Shown: piece by piece, positions 39,701-47,455 of the stretch | How positions within the stretch are numbered: position 1 is the first letter of the stretch | How the letters are laid out: each line of letters begins with the position of its first letter | Position numbers and translations under genes: made by a program | Source of the DNA: Planctomycetia bacterium | Lineage (GTDB): Bacteria > Planctomycetota > Planctomycetia > Pirellulales > PNKZ01 | Reading direction: 5' to 3' | Length of the DNA stretch: 64,000 nucleotides | Assembly: GCA_021413845.1 (NCBI GenBank) | Contig: JAIOPP010000056.1 | Coordinates: 1 to 64,000 of the forward strand | Notes under the pieces: model-generated | What the model saw: only the letters and a program-made list of their open reading frames with translations | What the model was told of the DNA's origin: nothing | Database searches by the model: none

Positions 39701-40895
39701 CCACGCCCGTGCCGTCCGCATCGGTGATCTGCCCCGCGATCAACGCGCTGACGAGCGTTCCCGTGTTCGCACCCGAAGTCACGTCTTCATTGATCGCCGT
39801 GAAGTCGATCGCCCCCGCGAGCACCGGAGCGTCGTTCACGGCCGCGACGACCAACGTCCGCGTTCCGATGGCGCTCAGGTTCAACCCATCGTTCACCTGA
39901 AAGCCGATCGTCCGATTCGCGGCCGACGGATTCTCGCTCGTGTTCTGATACTGAATCGAGCGGAGCGCCGTCTGGTATTGCGCCAGCGTCGCGGTTCCGC
40001 TGAGCGTCAGCGTGAGCGTGCCGGCGTTGATACTCGAAGAACCGAGGATGGTCCCCTGATCGGTAAAGAGCAGGTCTTCCGCACCGGTATCGAGAATCGT
40101 GAGGGTGACGGTCGCGCCGGTCAACGTTCCGGCGCCATCGGTGTCGGCGACCTGGACCGCGCCATCGAGCAGTTTCGGTCCTTCTTGTTCATCGTACGTG
40201 AGGTTCGCCACGGTCGGCGTTACCGTCGGCGGGGCGTTGAAGCGCACTTGGAAAGCCCGCAGCGCGGTTTCGCCGTTGCCGTCCGTCACCGTGATCGTAA
40301 TCGTCGTCGTGCCGACCCCGTTAGCGACCGGCGTGACGATGAGAGTTCGATTGGCTCCGGAGCCGCCGAACGTAAAACTCCCCGGCACGTTCGTAACGAC
40401 TCCGGTGTTCGACGAAGCCGCGCTCAGCGTCAGCGAGCCCGGCGCAGTTTCCGTATCGCCGATCGTGAACGCGATCGCACCCGTAGCCGTTCCTTTCGGT
40501 CGGGCGACGTCGGCGATGGCGAGCCGTCGAAAATCGGTGACGGGCCAAGCGTCTCGAACGTTCCGTTGTCGTCGAGATCCCAACTGTAGGTGAGCGTGTC
40601 GTTGATGCCCACATCGGTCGCGGTGCCGGTGAGCGTCACCATGGCGTTCGCGCCGGTCGTGTAGGGCCCATGCGCGTTGGCCGTCGGCGCGACGTTGTTG
40701 ACGACCACCTGCATCGCGGCCGAGGTCAGCGTCGATGCATCCGCCCCGACGACCGTGATCCGCACGTTGTAATGGCCGACTTGGTTGTTCGCATACACGT
40801 GCGAACCGACGATCGTGGTGTTCGTGTTCGCAGCGGTCGGTTCCGAAGTCGCCAACGTGCCGTTCGACGTGCTCGACTGCGTTCCGTCTCCCCAA
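33738..40895 (-). CDS. Giant cadherin-like tandem-repeat surface protein, main part (frameshifted)
   Basis: This is the bulk of a roughly 2,460-residue secreted or surface protein. The first ~120 codons of this open frame are out-of-frame reading; the meaningful sequence begins near 40525 (IADVARPKGTATGAIAFTIG). It consists of Ig/cadherin-like units. Type A (about 143 aa, NEDVT... GVAKGIAVTG ... EYRTTNAGTW) occurs five times. Type B (about 125 aa, ending VNDAPV) occurs five times in the order B-AA-BBB-AAA-B. VCBS/cadherin-like units follow (LEDTPKAVVLAGNDGDDDF, AGTDSFTFVVTDD). The tail is Pro/Thr-rich without a clear anchor. No enzyme motif was seen; adhesin or cell-surface layer role is inferred. 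Confidence 0.85.
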   Translation of the reverse strand: MGRRNAVEHVERHVGDFGTDRCEHEHHDRRFARVCEQPSRPLQRADHGRRGGCIDADLGRDAGGRQQRRADGQRAWALHDRRERHGDAHRHRDRCGHQRHAHLQLGSRRQRNVRDAWPVTDFRRLAIADVARPKGTATGAIAFTIGDTETAPGSLTLSAASSNTGVVTNVPGSFTFGGSGANRTLIVTPVANGVGTTTITITVTDGNGETALRAFQVRFNAPPTVTPTVANLTYDEQEGPKLLDGAVQVADTDGAGTLTGATVTLTILDTGAEDLLFTDQGTILGSSSINAGTLTLTLSGTATLAQYQTALRSIQYQNTSENPSAANRTIGFQVNDGLNLSAIGTRTLVVAAVNDAPVLAGAIDFTAINEDVTSGANTGTLVSALIAGQITDADGTGVAKGIAVTGATTTNGTWEYRTTNAGTWTAFGALSDSTALLLLSNSEMRVRFVPNLNFNGTVTPGLTFRAWDTTSGTAGTTADASTNGDATAFSVDTASASITVNAVNDAPDLTGVNNLTAIDEDVTTAANTGTLVSALIAGQVTDADGVGVAKGIAVTGTTTTNGTWEYRTTNAGTWTTFGSVSDTTARLLLADAEMRVRFVPNLNYNGTVTPGLTFRAWDATTGTAGGIGNASTNGNATAFSSTTASASILVNAVNDLPVVTTTGGTTAYVEGDTALVIDAGITLVDVDDTDLQSATVTITNYAGVEDQLVFANNFGITGGYSAGTLTLTGPTTKANFLLALRSVKYHNGSDKPTEGDRTISFTLNDGDGNGPAATKTVSVAAVNDVPVLSPTGPDLIYQKNDGEKVIDATITITDPDNDFLYGAVITLTNRKTNDSLTFTNQNGISGVATAPGSTYVITLSGTATRAEYEAALQSVKFQNSGGTPNTADRIVTFGVSDRAIDKVIDSVLVSRTIQVGPNQVPVVSIPNPPIVYTEGDGSVAIASGITTVTDGDDPNIKGATISLTLPPLVTNEDVLEFTNTPEITGALSTAGGKLILTLTGNATKDQYRDAIKSITYRNTSDKPQTQNRTLTFTVTDGEDTSAADTRTITITAVNDAPILTGTNNLTAINEDVTTGANTGTLVSALISGTNVTDPDGASVAKGIAVTGTTSANGTWEYRTTNAGTWTAFGVVSDAAARLLLADSEMRVRFVPNANFNGVITPGLTFRAWDATTGTPGGVGVATLNGGTTAYSVDTASASITVNAVNDAPVLAGANNLTAIDEDVTTAANTGTLVSALIAGQVSDIDGVGVAKGIAVTGATTTNGTWEFRTTDAGTWTAFGSVSDAAARLLLSDSEMRVRFVPNLNYNGTVTPGLTFRAWDTTSGTAGGVGDASATGGTTAYSTAAFSASVTVNPINDAPVLTGANSLTAINEDVTSAANTGTLVSALISGQVTDADGVGVAKGIAVTGATTTNGSWEYRTTNAGTWTAFGALSDSTALLLLSDSEMRVRFVPNLNFNGTVTPGLTFRAWDTTSGTAGNTADASTNGGTTAFSIATASASILVNSVNDAPVVTTTGIATIYNENAAPVVIDSGVSVSDVDVGATVSSATIKIRPDTYAGIQDQLSFVNQNGISGIYSAGTLTLTGTTSIANYILALQSITYSNTSQNPTGGDRTIVFTVNDGFVDSAAASQIVTVNPINDAPTISYPPPTSITILQTVTSGTFAFTIGDVDNDPATLTMIGTSNAQGIIADGGIVFGGSGTSRNVKFTPVGGAFGHVEITLTVRDASGATNFVKLNVDVNNPPSFVTAPSGSTINEDAGGVAFVVSVTDAETAPNLGMLDVTATSNNQTLVKDSDIFVYNFNGPSSGARTILALTAPNLSGDVIITIKVKDPGGSFVTTDYLLHINPVNDQPTAAAGLGITTLEDTPKAVVLAGNDGDDDFVQTLTYTIINPPVHGVLEFVSNGNYKYRPAANYAGTDSFTFVVTDDATAGGGPLTSSLAIFSITVDPVADAPTFPVGFTISGKENTPFASGLVISLTDTDGSEEITSVKIEGVIPQVQLRGSDGVTLIAPTATDMSGIKTYVLTWAQFLGMTIYADDNLDTKFKITATSTEVGTALGYTYRNASTVKDIDVDVINVPPEITKLFASNVDAAASTSLTSVINDAPKDYFSVLITWGISKTGFPQQTFLPHVLPGTALAQAFTFLIAPDPSNAAAPIKIEVTAIDKDGGVSTSDVTIEVPGTGIPTPIVRDLGIIDTPSLLRAYIIPETPEVRTTIPTAPTAINDRRAVAQQVAAVERTVELRKVSRGVEASTGYRLKLAVLDDLPEFLKTLPDGHYRLYLKENDFTMPRMLADVIMFRGLAVSPGDLQADRPPKQFRLPSSEVQNVPPIAKTPAATDNSSNASPEERDGAGPGIVGPNLSVPPQGVRGVGSPAASTPEFNELRGPVP
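36390..37745. repeat. Three tandem copies of a ~430-470-bp coding repeat (type A)
   Basis: Three type A units of the giant repeat protein lie head to tail here, with very similar DNA (long shared stretches around the AEWRTT/EYRTTNAGTW coding part and the FVPNLN coding part). They match two further copies at 38940-39840. Confidence 0.7.
38940..39840. repeat. Two tandem copies of the same coding repeat (type A)
   Basis: Two more type A units lie here, separated from the triplet by three type B units. High DNA similarity across copies suggests recent duplication or gene conversion and makes the locus prone to misassembly. Confidence 0.7.
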
Positions 40896-41146
40896 TCGAC
40901 CGTGATCGTGTGGTTCTTATTCAACCCTGCGGCGTTGTCTTGATAGCTCGCCCCGCTAAGCGAGAAGAGCGAGCCTTCGTTTACCGGGCTGCTCGTTCCC
41001 GCCGTGACCGCGGAGACGGCGAAGACACGCCGCTCTTCCATCCGTCGGACGCGGAGTTGCACGAAGTCGTCCGGTCGACGAGCGGCCTCCTGTCCGCGGC
41101 TCGGCTTCGAGCGAAACAGCCTGCGGACCCAATCTGAAAGCGGCAT
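40430..41146 (-). pseudogene. 5' part of the giant repeat protein gene, before a frame change
   Basis: The start is the ATG at 41146 (MPLSDWVRRLFRSKPSRG). Near residue 35 is RRMEERRVFAVSAV, like the LEPR-type N-terminal motif of many giant planctomycetal proteins. Residues about 55-150 are a PKD-like domain (TVDWGDGTQ, VGSHVYANNQVGHYNVRIT). A second such unit begins at APTANAHGPYTTGANAMVTL and stops at TFETLGPSPIFDG. After that the frame is wrong; coding continues in another frame at about 40525. The remaining part of the second unit is missing, so this looks like an internal deletion rather than a single-base slip. Confidence 0.7.
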
Positions 41147-41673
41147 AGGACTTTACTCGTTCACTAGAACGTAGAGACCCTGAAGCGCACGTGAGTCGCG
41201 GCAGGCCCGACTCCGCGGCGCAAGCCCCTCCATTTTACGCGATCGGAATATCCGGCAAGGTAAGATAATTATAGTCCTGCGAACCGCTTTCAAACCGCTT
41301 AGTTATAACGACTTAAGTCGCAAACACGCTCCTTCTCCGCCGACCTCGACACCTGCATCTGTTGTATCGGTCGTTCCGAGCCGACAATCCGCCGCGCCGC
41401 CGAGCGACCGGCATCTCTTCTCCAACCGCTGCCGTGAGCCTGTCGGAAGCGCAGCCGGAGCGCTGCAATCGTGCCCCCGATCTCTGCGGCGGGGTTCTTG
41501 TCGTACGGCTCCTAGCGGATGTGTTGCTCACGCCGGTTCTAGCGCAGCTACCGCCTATTCGGACTGGAAGCATTTCTCTGATAGCTCTCGAACATCCGCG
41601 CCGAAACAATCGGTACGAACGGCCCTCGGCTCGATCAGTTCGGACCGTCCGTTCTTCCCTGTCGGAAAGCCTC
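41147..41673. other. Divergent intergenic region, no gene seen
   Basis: These 527 bp separate the repeat-protein operon from the proline-rich lipoprotein gene. An AT-rich patch around 41230-41320 holds the promoter-like sequence noted separately. The open frame that precedes the lipoprotein start (41362-41673) has no protein-like composition and I treat it as leader. Confidence 0.6.
41268..41293 (-). promoter_or_regulatory. Candidate promoter of the giant repeat protein/kinase operon
   Basis: On the minus strand TTGAAA (41293-41288) and a perfect TATAAT (41273-41268) are 14 bp apart. That spacing is shorter than optimal. It would give a leader of about 115 nt before the ATG at 41146. Confidence 0.3.
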
Positions 41674-42657
41674 ATGACCCCGTTCTTCCGTCGCCGACGA
41701 ACGCTGCTCGCGCTGCTGACCTTGCTCGGCGGCGCGGCGAGTTGCTTTTCGTGCTCGACGGCCGGCGAGCTCTCGGCCTTTAAGAACTACGAGCGCGATG
41801 CGCAGCGGAACGACGGGAAGCAGAGCCCCAAGCAGCCGGTCGCGAAGCAGCCGGTCGTCGCGGCTGCCCCTCGCCGCGCGTCGACCGGAAAGACTTCGTA
41901 CCTGCCGCAGAACATTCCGCGTCCGAACACTACCCGCTCGACCAGCGCTCCGGTAGCGCCGCTCCCTGGCGCCCAAGCTCCGCAATTGCTCGAAGCGCCG
42001 CCGGAACTTCCCCGCGCGACGATCGTGCCGCTCGACTCGATCGTCAGCGATGCAGCAGCGCAACCGATCGCGCCGCTCGTCGCCATGCAACAACCGCCCG
42101 AACCGCAGCAAACCGAGCCGCAGCGCAATGCCGCGCCGCCGATCATCGTTCCTCCGCAAGCCTCGGAACTCGTTCCCCCTCCGGCCGGCACCGAAGAGCT
42201 CGCGCCGTTCGTTCCTCCGCCGCTCACGGGCATCGGCGCAGCGACGACTTCGATCGCGCTTCCCAAAGGGGAAATGCCCCGCAACTTCGCGAAGCTGACG
42301 CATGGCAACGAAACCCAACTCCTCGCCCCGCCGGATCAAGCCCCGCAGGTCAGTGCGCCGTTCTATTCGACGCCCCGCGCTCCCGACTTCACCTATCGCC
42401 CGCTCTACTTCGAAGAGCGCGGCCTGGAGCGCAACGGTCGGACGATCGGTTTGCTGCAGCCGGGCCTTTCCGCAGCGCACTTCTTCGGCACGATTCCGAT
42501 TCTCCCCTACAAAATGGGTGCGCAACCTCCGTCGCGCCCGATGTACACCGGCAACGGCGTCAACGTCCCGAGCGATCGGCTCACCTGGCGCGATCGCGTG
42601 CGCGGCGTCATGGCCGAAGCGCTCGTCGTGCTCGGCTTCAACTACGCGATGCCGTAA
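41674..42657 (+). CDS. Proline/glutamine-rich putative lipoprotein, unknown function
   Basis: I do not recognise this protein. I chose the ATG at 41674 (MTPFFRRRRTLLALLTLL), preceded by GGAAAG, giving 327 aa; the frame is open back to 41362 but that part does not look like protein. The start is a signal sequence ending ASCFSC, consistent with a lipoprotein or exported protein. Residues about 35-220 are disordered, rich in Pro, Ala and Gln. The C-terminal 110 residues are more ordered (RAPDFTYRPLYFEERGLERN, HFFGTIPILPYKMG), probably a small folded domain. Convergent with the M50 fusion gene, 30 bp between stops. Confidence 0.75.
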   Translation: MTPFFRRRRTLLALLTLLGGAASCFSCSTAGELSAFKNYERDAQRNDGKQSPKQPVAKQPVVAAAPRRASTGKTSYLPQNIPRPNTTRSTSAPVAPLPGAQAPQLLEAPPELPRATIVPLDSIVSDAAAQPIAPLVAMQQPPEPQQTEPQRNAAPPIIVPPQASELVPPPAGTEELAPFVPPPLTGIGAATTSIALPKGEMPRNFAKLTHGNETQLLAPPDQAPQVSAPFYSTPRAPDFTYRPLYFEERGLERNGRTIGLLQPGLSAAHFFGTIPILPYKMGAQPPSRPMYTGNGVNVPSDRLTWRDRVRGVMAEALVVLGFNYAMP

Positions 42658-42687
42658 ACGAGAGGCGGCATAAACCGCGCCGGCTCG

Positions 42688-44928
42688 CTACTCGAAACGA
42701 AACGTCTGCGCGAGCCGCCGCGCAAGCGTCGCCGCGAGCGATTCGGGATCGACGTGAATCTTCGTCGGCACGAGCGTGTCGAACGTCGCGTCGTCGACCG
42801 GCCCGTCGATCTCGATCTGCACCTGATACTTCGTCGTCGCGCCGTCGCGTGCCCCGCGCCCCTGCTCCGTCCGACCGAGCGCGAGCGCTTCATCCTCGGG
42901 CTCCCATTCGCGCTGCGCGACTTCACGCACAGTGCCGTATAACACGGTCCCAGCAAGGGTCGTCGCGCCGCTTCGGCCGCCGTTGCCCGCCTCGATCAAC
43001 AGCTCGACTTTGCAGCCCGGCCGAATCGCCAGCACATCGGCTTGATCGATGATCGCCGTCGCTTCGACGCGGCGCGGATCTCCGACAAGACAAATCGGCG
43101 CACCGGCTTCGAGCGTCGCTCCGAGGTTTTCCCGCGCCGAAACGGCTCCGCTCCAATCGTTCAACACGCGCGGATCGGCTTGCTCATTGATTTTGCGCCG
43201 CGCGGGAATGATCGTCCCTGCAATGGGGGCTTTGAGCGTTAGGCGTTCTTCATCACTTGTGCGCTGGGCCAGTTGCCGTTCGGCATCGACGAGCGCTTGC
43301 CGCGCCGTCGGCAGATCGACCTTGACGCTCGGGTCGGCCTGTTGCCGTAGCTCCAAGTTGCGCAATGCCGCCGCGAGTCGTCGGCGCTCGCTTTCCAACT
43401 TCAACACTTCGCGCCGTAACGCGGCGTCGCGCAGCACCGCGATCGTATCTCCCGCGCGCACGTTGCCCGACGGCACGATCGACTCCAACGTGCCGGGCTG
43501 CGTCACGTACACCGTCTCGGCCCCCGCCGGCCTTAAGATGCCGTCGACTTCGATCGACCGCGGCAGAGGGATCGCCAATGCCGTGGCAATGATCCCGACG
43601 ACGAGTAAGCTGACCAGCCAAAACCTCGGCTGCCGAAACAAACTGCGCGAGCTCGGCTCGGCCAAGCGGCGACCGATACGCATCGCCGGCGACATCGCCA
43701 ACCCGACGACGGAGAGCACCGTAACGAGCTGCGCCGCGAGTTGCAGACCGTACGTCGCGGCCCAAGCGTTTAAGATCCGCAACGCGCCGAACATGACGAA
43801 CCACAGAAAGAGGGTCGACGCGAGCGAATACGCAGCGAGCGCGACGGTGCGCAACGGCGCATGCTCGTTGCCTCGCAAGTCGCGCCGCCGCGGATCGTCG
43901 CCGAACCAGAGCCGTTCGGCCCAGCGCCGCCACACGTCGCCCCCCTCTTGCGCCAAGTGCGGGATCTCGACGAAGTCGGCCAACACGTGATAGCCGTCGT
44001 AGCGCATCAACGGATTGCCGTTAAGCATGAGCGTGTTCACGGTGCAGACGAACATCAGCGCGAGGCACAAGGTATGAAAGCCTCCCGGCTCGCTGAACCA
44101 CCAGAGAAACGTCGCCCCGGCCGCGATCACGAGCTCGACTCCGATCCCCGCCGCGCTCACGGCCATGCGCGACCGTTTATCCGCGAGCATCCACACATCG
44201 CTCACGTTGCAATACAAGCTCGGCGTGAACAAGAACAGCATCACTCCCATCTCATGGCATTCGCCGCCGAAATGCTTGCAGACCAGCGCGTGGCCGATCT
44301 CATGCAGCAGCTTCGTAAGCCCGATGGCCGCGGCGAACCAGAGCGCGTTCTGCGGTTGAAAGAAGTCTTGTTGCGTCGGCAAGCGCGCGATCAATTCGCG
44401 CCAATGCGTAAACACCAGCACGAGCGCGCCGAGGATCAAGAGCCCGTAGCCTGTCAGCGCGACGGGCGAAAGCAACGCGCGGACTTCCGGATAAATCCGC
44501 CGCAGCGTTTGCTCCGGGTCGAACCCGCGAAAGCGAATCATCAACGGGTTCAGCCAAGTCGAACGGCGCTCGTTGCGGCGTGCGGCGGCGCGGCGCGTCG
44601 TGAGCACTTCCCCCTGCCCCGGCGCATCGGAAAGAATCAACCCTTCGCCGTGCAATTGCCGCACGAAGCCTTGCAGCATGTCGAGGCTGAGCCGTTTCGG
44701 TGCGAACGCCGCCTCGAACTCCGCTTGAATCTGCAGGAGCCCGAGCCGGCCGTCGAGGCGCTCGAAGATCCAAAACTCTTCTTCTTCCAACTGGAAGTAG
44801 CGCATCGCGACGGGATCTTTCAAGCCCCACACGCGTCGTCGTTCGTAGCGCAACGCGCGCACTTCGAGATCGCGCCGACGACGGAGCGGCCAGGCTCGCG
44901 AGTTTCCGCCGACGGCGAACGTCGCCAT
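42688..44928 (-). CDS. PqqD-like/M50 zinc protease/HlyD fusion protein
   Basis: The protein is 746 aa. Residues about 38-100 look like a PqqD-type winged-helix (FQLEEEEFWIFERLDGR, GFVRQLHGEGLIL), the fold that binds leader peptides in RiPP pathways. Residues about 150-440 are a multi-TM M50 protease: HEIGH at 209-213 and NPLMRYDGY at 305-313 provide the zinc ligands. From about 455 follow a TM helix and a HlyD-type adaptor part with lipoyl/barrel sequence (TVYVTQPGTLESIVPSGNVRAGD) and a coiled coil. Such fusions resemble YydH-type peptide export proteins. It is 3 bp downstream of the HlyD gene and in one transcript with it. Confidence 0.88.
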   Translation of the reverse strand: MATFAVGGNSRAWPLRRRRDLEVRALRYERRRVWGLKDPVAMRYFQLEEEEFWIFERLDGRLGLLQIQAEFEAAFAPKRLSLDMLQGFVRQLHGEGLILSDAPGQGEVLTTRRAAARRNERRSTWLNPLMIRFRGFDPEQTLRRIYPEVRALLSPVALTGYGLLILGALVLVFTHWRELIARLPTQQDFFQPQNALWFAAAIGLTKLLHEIGHALVCKHFGGECHEMGVMLFLFTPSLYCNVSDVWMLADKRSRMAVSAAGIGVELVIAAGATFLWWFSEPGGFHTLCLALMFVCTVNTLMLNGNPLMRYDGYHVLADFVEIPHLAQEGGDVWRRWAERLWFGDDPRRRDLRGNEHAPLRTVALAAYSLASTLFLWFVMFGALRILNAWAATYGLQLAAQLVTVLSVVGLAMSPAMRIGRRLAEPSSRSLFRQPRFWLVSLLVVGIIATALAIPLPRSIEVDGILRPAGAETVYVTQPGTLESIVPSGNVRAGDTIAVLRDAALRREVLKLESERRRLAAALRNLELRQQADPSVKVDLPTARQALVDAERQLAQRTSDEERLTLKAPIAGTIIPARRKINEQADPRVLNDWSGAVSARENLGATLEAGAPICLVGDPRRVEATAIIDQADVLAIRPGCKVELLIEAGNGGRSGATTLAGTVLYGTVREVAQREWEPEDEALALGRTEQGRGARDGATTKYQVQIEIDGPVDDATFDTLVPTKIHVDPESLAATLARRLAQTFRFE

Positions 44929-44931
44929 GGA

Positions 44932-45855
44932 TTACGACCCTTTCACCGCGCTCGCAGCGGTCGGCGGCGCGAGCTCCAGCGTTCCCCGTTCGCCGGGGCG
45001 AAGCTCGTGGTTCCGGTTTTCGATCTCCGCCCAGACCCGAATCTGCCCGTTCACCGGATCGATCTCGGGACTGACGAACACGAGCTTGCCGACGAACGGC
45101 GCGCGCTCGACGCCGGCCGAGTCGGCAATGAACCGCACGCTGCGTCCCGTCCAACTTCCGACCGCCTGACCGGCGGGCACGAACGCCTCGGCCCGCATCC
45201 GATCGATCCGGACGACGCGCAACACGGGATCTCCCGGCTTGACCCATTCCCCTCGCCGACGATGCAGCTGCACGACTACGCCGTCGAGCGGCGACATGAT
45301 CTGCCGTCGATCGACGACTTGCTGCGCGACGGCGAGCTCCGCTTGCTTCAAGTCGCGCGTCTGGCGGGCCACTTGCAGATCGTGTTGCGCTTCCTCGACG
45401 GACAGCTCGCCTCGTTCGGCTTCGAGTTGCAATTTCTCGAGCTCGGTCTTCGAGATGCTCCGCTCGACTCTTTCCATCGACACCTGCGAGCGCTTCAATT
45501 CCGACATCGCGACCTTCGCGGCTTTGTCGGCGAAGCGCACCTTCACATCGTTCGCGGCGGTCGTCGCGGCGATCTTCACTTCGGCCGCGGCTTTCGCGAG
45601 CGCGAGTCGCGCGTCTTCGTCGTCGACCTTGCCGACGATTTGCCCTTTCTTAACGACGTCCCCTTCGTTGACCTTCAGTTCCGTCAGCAAGCCGGCATCG
45701 CGCGCGGGAATCTCGGCCTGTTCGATCAACGTCACTAAGGCGTCGGCGATGCGCAACTGCGACGGCTGCGCTTCGTCGGCTTCGGCGCGCGCGGCGAATA
45801 GGCCCTGCGCTGCCAACAGCGAGATCGCGAGCAGATGTCGAACGGATGACCTCAT
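44932..45855 (-). CDS. HlyD/RND-type periplasmic adaptor protein
   Basis: The start is the ATG at 45855, preceded by a strong GGAGGG Shine-Dalgarno; the frame is open further upstream but this choice gives a clear signal peptide (MRSSVRHLLAISLLAAQG) and 307 aa. A lipoyl half-motif (AGLLTELKVNEGDVVKKGQI) is followed by a coiled-coil hairpin at about 65-165, the second half-motif (SPLDGVVVQLHRRRGEWVKPGD) and a beta-barrel. It should bridge inner-membrane proteins to a TolC channel, here with the M50 fusion and the GAF-HlyD gene of the same operon and the divergent TolC-like gene. Confidence 0.9.
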   Translation of the reverse strand: MRSSVRHLLAISLLAAQGLFAARAEADEAQPSQLRIADALVTLIEQAEIPARDAGLLTELKVNEGDVVKKGQIVGKVDDEDARLALAKAAAEVKIAATTAANDVKVRFADKAAKVAMSELKRSQVSMERVERSISKTELEKLQLEAERGELSVEEAQHDLQVARQTRDLKQAELAVAQQVVDRRQIMSPLDGVVVQLHRRRGEWVKPGDPVLRVVRIDRMRAEAFVPAGQAVGSWTGRSVRFIADSAGVERAPFVGKLVFVSPEIDPVNGQIRVWAEIENRNHELRPGERGTLELAPPTAASAVKGS

Positions 45856-45931
45856 GACGACCCTCCGGAATTCAACTCCGCTCCCGCGTTCGCAACGCCG
45901 CGAACGTCCTACCAGCCTACTGCGACACGGA

Positions 45932-47455
45932 TCAGAACAATAGCTGCGTCCGGACGACATGAATCAAATCGAGCAACCAACTGCGGGCCAGCGACGTCTC
46001 GCCGCAACGCAACTTCGCCACGACCGCAGCACCGGGCCGGAGCTCGTCGCGCGGCATCGCGCCGATGTCGGCCGTCACCCGCACGGTCGCCTCGCCGTCG
46101 ACGGGGGCTTCGCTCCGCCGGGCCGTTTCACGAACCTGCGCCGTGTACGTCGTTTGCGGCGCAGCAGCGGAAACGAACTCCACTTCGAGCGGCGTCTTCT
46201 GCTCGCGCTGCGCTTCATGGACGTAGCCGATCCGATCGTCGGGCACCAGCAACTCCAGCTCCCAAGGACCGGCCACGTCGCCGATCGAAAGCAAGAGTTG
46301 CCCCTTCCGCACCGGTCTTGCGGCGAGCGATTGCTCGACGTCCCACGTCAGCACTTGGCCCGCGAGCGGACTCGTCACGACCAGCGCTTGGCGTTGTCGC
46401 AGCAGCTCGGCGTGTTGTTCGCGAAGCCCGATGAGTTGCTGCTTCATCTCTTCTTCTTCCGCCGTGAGACGAAACCGCTCGCTCGTATCGCTCGTCCCGG
46501 CCGGCGAGCCGCGCAAGCGGGTCGCTTGCACCGAAGCGAGCCGCTTCTCCGAAGTTTGAATTTCGCCCGAGACGCGCGTCAGCTCGAAATCGAGTTCCGG
46601 GCTGTGCAGCGTAAGGAGCGTTTCCTCCGCACCGACGTCGGTGCCGTGGCGAACGCGCACCGAAGTCACGATCCCATCGACCGGCGCGAAGACATTGCGC
46701 CGCCGCGCCGGTTGCAACTTGCCGCGGGCTTCGATCTTCAGCTCGGCGGGAATCAGCAGCGAGGCCGCGACGAGCGCGAGCGGAATCGCACCCCACTTCC
46801 ACCAGCGCGAAGCGAACCGCCCGCGGGCGACATTCCGTAGCTGCTCCCCGACGCGCCGCAGCGGCAGTCGTTCGTATTGTCCGGAGTTGTCGAGCGCGGC
46901 TCCGACATGCGGCGCGATCATCGACAACCGCTCGCGCAACATGGCCGGCGATGCCGTCGCTATGCCCGATGCTTGCTCGAAGCGTTCGACGATCAGCCAA
47001 CCGACATGGTCGGGCAAGCGTTCGCCCGGCCGCGCTTCCGCTTCGCCGGCGGCCGGCTTCGACGCTCGCAACGGCACGACTGCGCAGAAGCGCGCGGGGG
47101 AAACATCGAGCAAGTGTTGCAGCGCCGTTTCGATCTGCGGCGCGCGACTCACCGGAGTTTCGTCGTACCAAAGCGGTTCGCCTAAGGCCGCGACCGCTTC
47201 CGTAAAATCTTCCCAAGCTCGGGCGACGTTCGAGCGCCGATCGAACGACTCTTGTCCGCTCGCGGCGATCAGCTTGGCGCGACCGCGCGAGACGAGCGCG
47301 AGCCCGACCCGATCGCACGCGAGGAGGCGGCGCAGCTCGTTGACGATCGCCGAGGCGACGTCGTCGAGATCCAAGCTCGCATGAATTCGAGCGAGGAAAT
47401 CAAACCATTCGGCGTGCGGGGCGAGCTGCGGCGGCGGAACTTCGGACCTATGCAT
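45932..47455 (-). CDS. GAF-domain HlyD-type membrane adaptor
   Basis: The protein is 507 aa from the ATG at 47455 (MHRSEVPPPQLAPHAEW). Residues about 15-190 form a cytoplasmic GAF-like domain (LDDVASAIVNELRRLLACDR, ARFCAVVPLRA, PHVGAALDNS). A TM helix lies at about 222-236, followed by a HlyD adaptor: FAPVDGIVTSVRVRHGTDVG, a coiled coil at about 290-350, SPLAGQVLTWDVEQ and a barrel. GAF domains bind small ligands, so the exporter may be sensing a cytoplasmic signal. No Shine-Dalgarno is visible and a TATAAT lies 6 bp upstream of the ATG, which fits a leaderless mRNA. It heads the three-gene transport operon. Confidence 0.88.
   Translation of the reverse strand: MHRSEVPPPQLAPHAEWFDFLARIHASLDLDDVASAIVNELRRLLACDRVGLALVSRGRAKLIAASGQESFDRRSNVARAWEDFTEAVAALGEPLWYDETPVSRAPQIETALQHLLDVSPARFCAVVPLRASKPAAGEAEARPGERLPDHVGWLIVERFEQASGIATASPAMLRERLSMIAPHVGAALDNSGQYERLPLRRVGEQLRNVARGRFASRWWKWGAIPLALVAASLLIPAELKIEARGKLQPARRRNVFAPVDGIVTSVRVRHGTDVGAEETLLTLHSPELDFELTRVSGEIQTSEKRLASVQATRLRGSPAGTSDTSERFRLTAEEEEMKQQLIGLREQHAELLRQRQALVVTSPLAGQVLTWDVEQSLAARPVRKGQLLLSIGDVAGPWELELLVPDDRIGYVHEAQREQKTPLEVEFVSAAAPQTTYTAQVRETARRSEAPVDGEATVRVTADIGAMPRDELRPGAAVVAKLRCGETSLARSWLLDLIHVVRTQLLF

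Noticed and set aside
36390-39840. CRISPR array
   Set aside because: The repeats are 430-470 bp coding units with no short repeat/spacer pattern.
41362-41673. Extended N-terminus of the proline-rich lipoprotein
   Set aside because: The extra 104 residues would place the signal sequence internally, and a GGAAAG site precedes the ATG at 41674.
42658-42687. Bidirectional terminator between convergent stops
   Set aside because: Only a four-base stem (GCGG/CCGC) without T-run is present.
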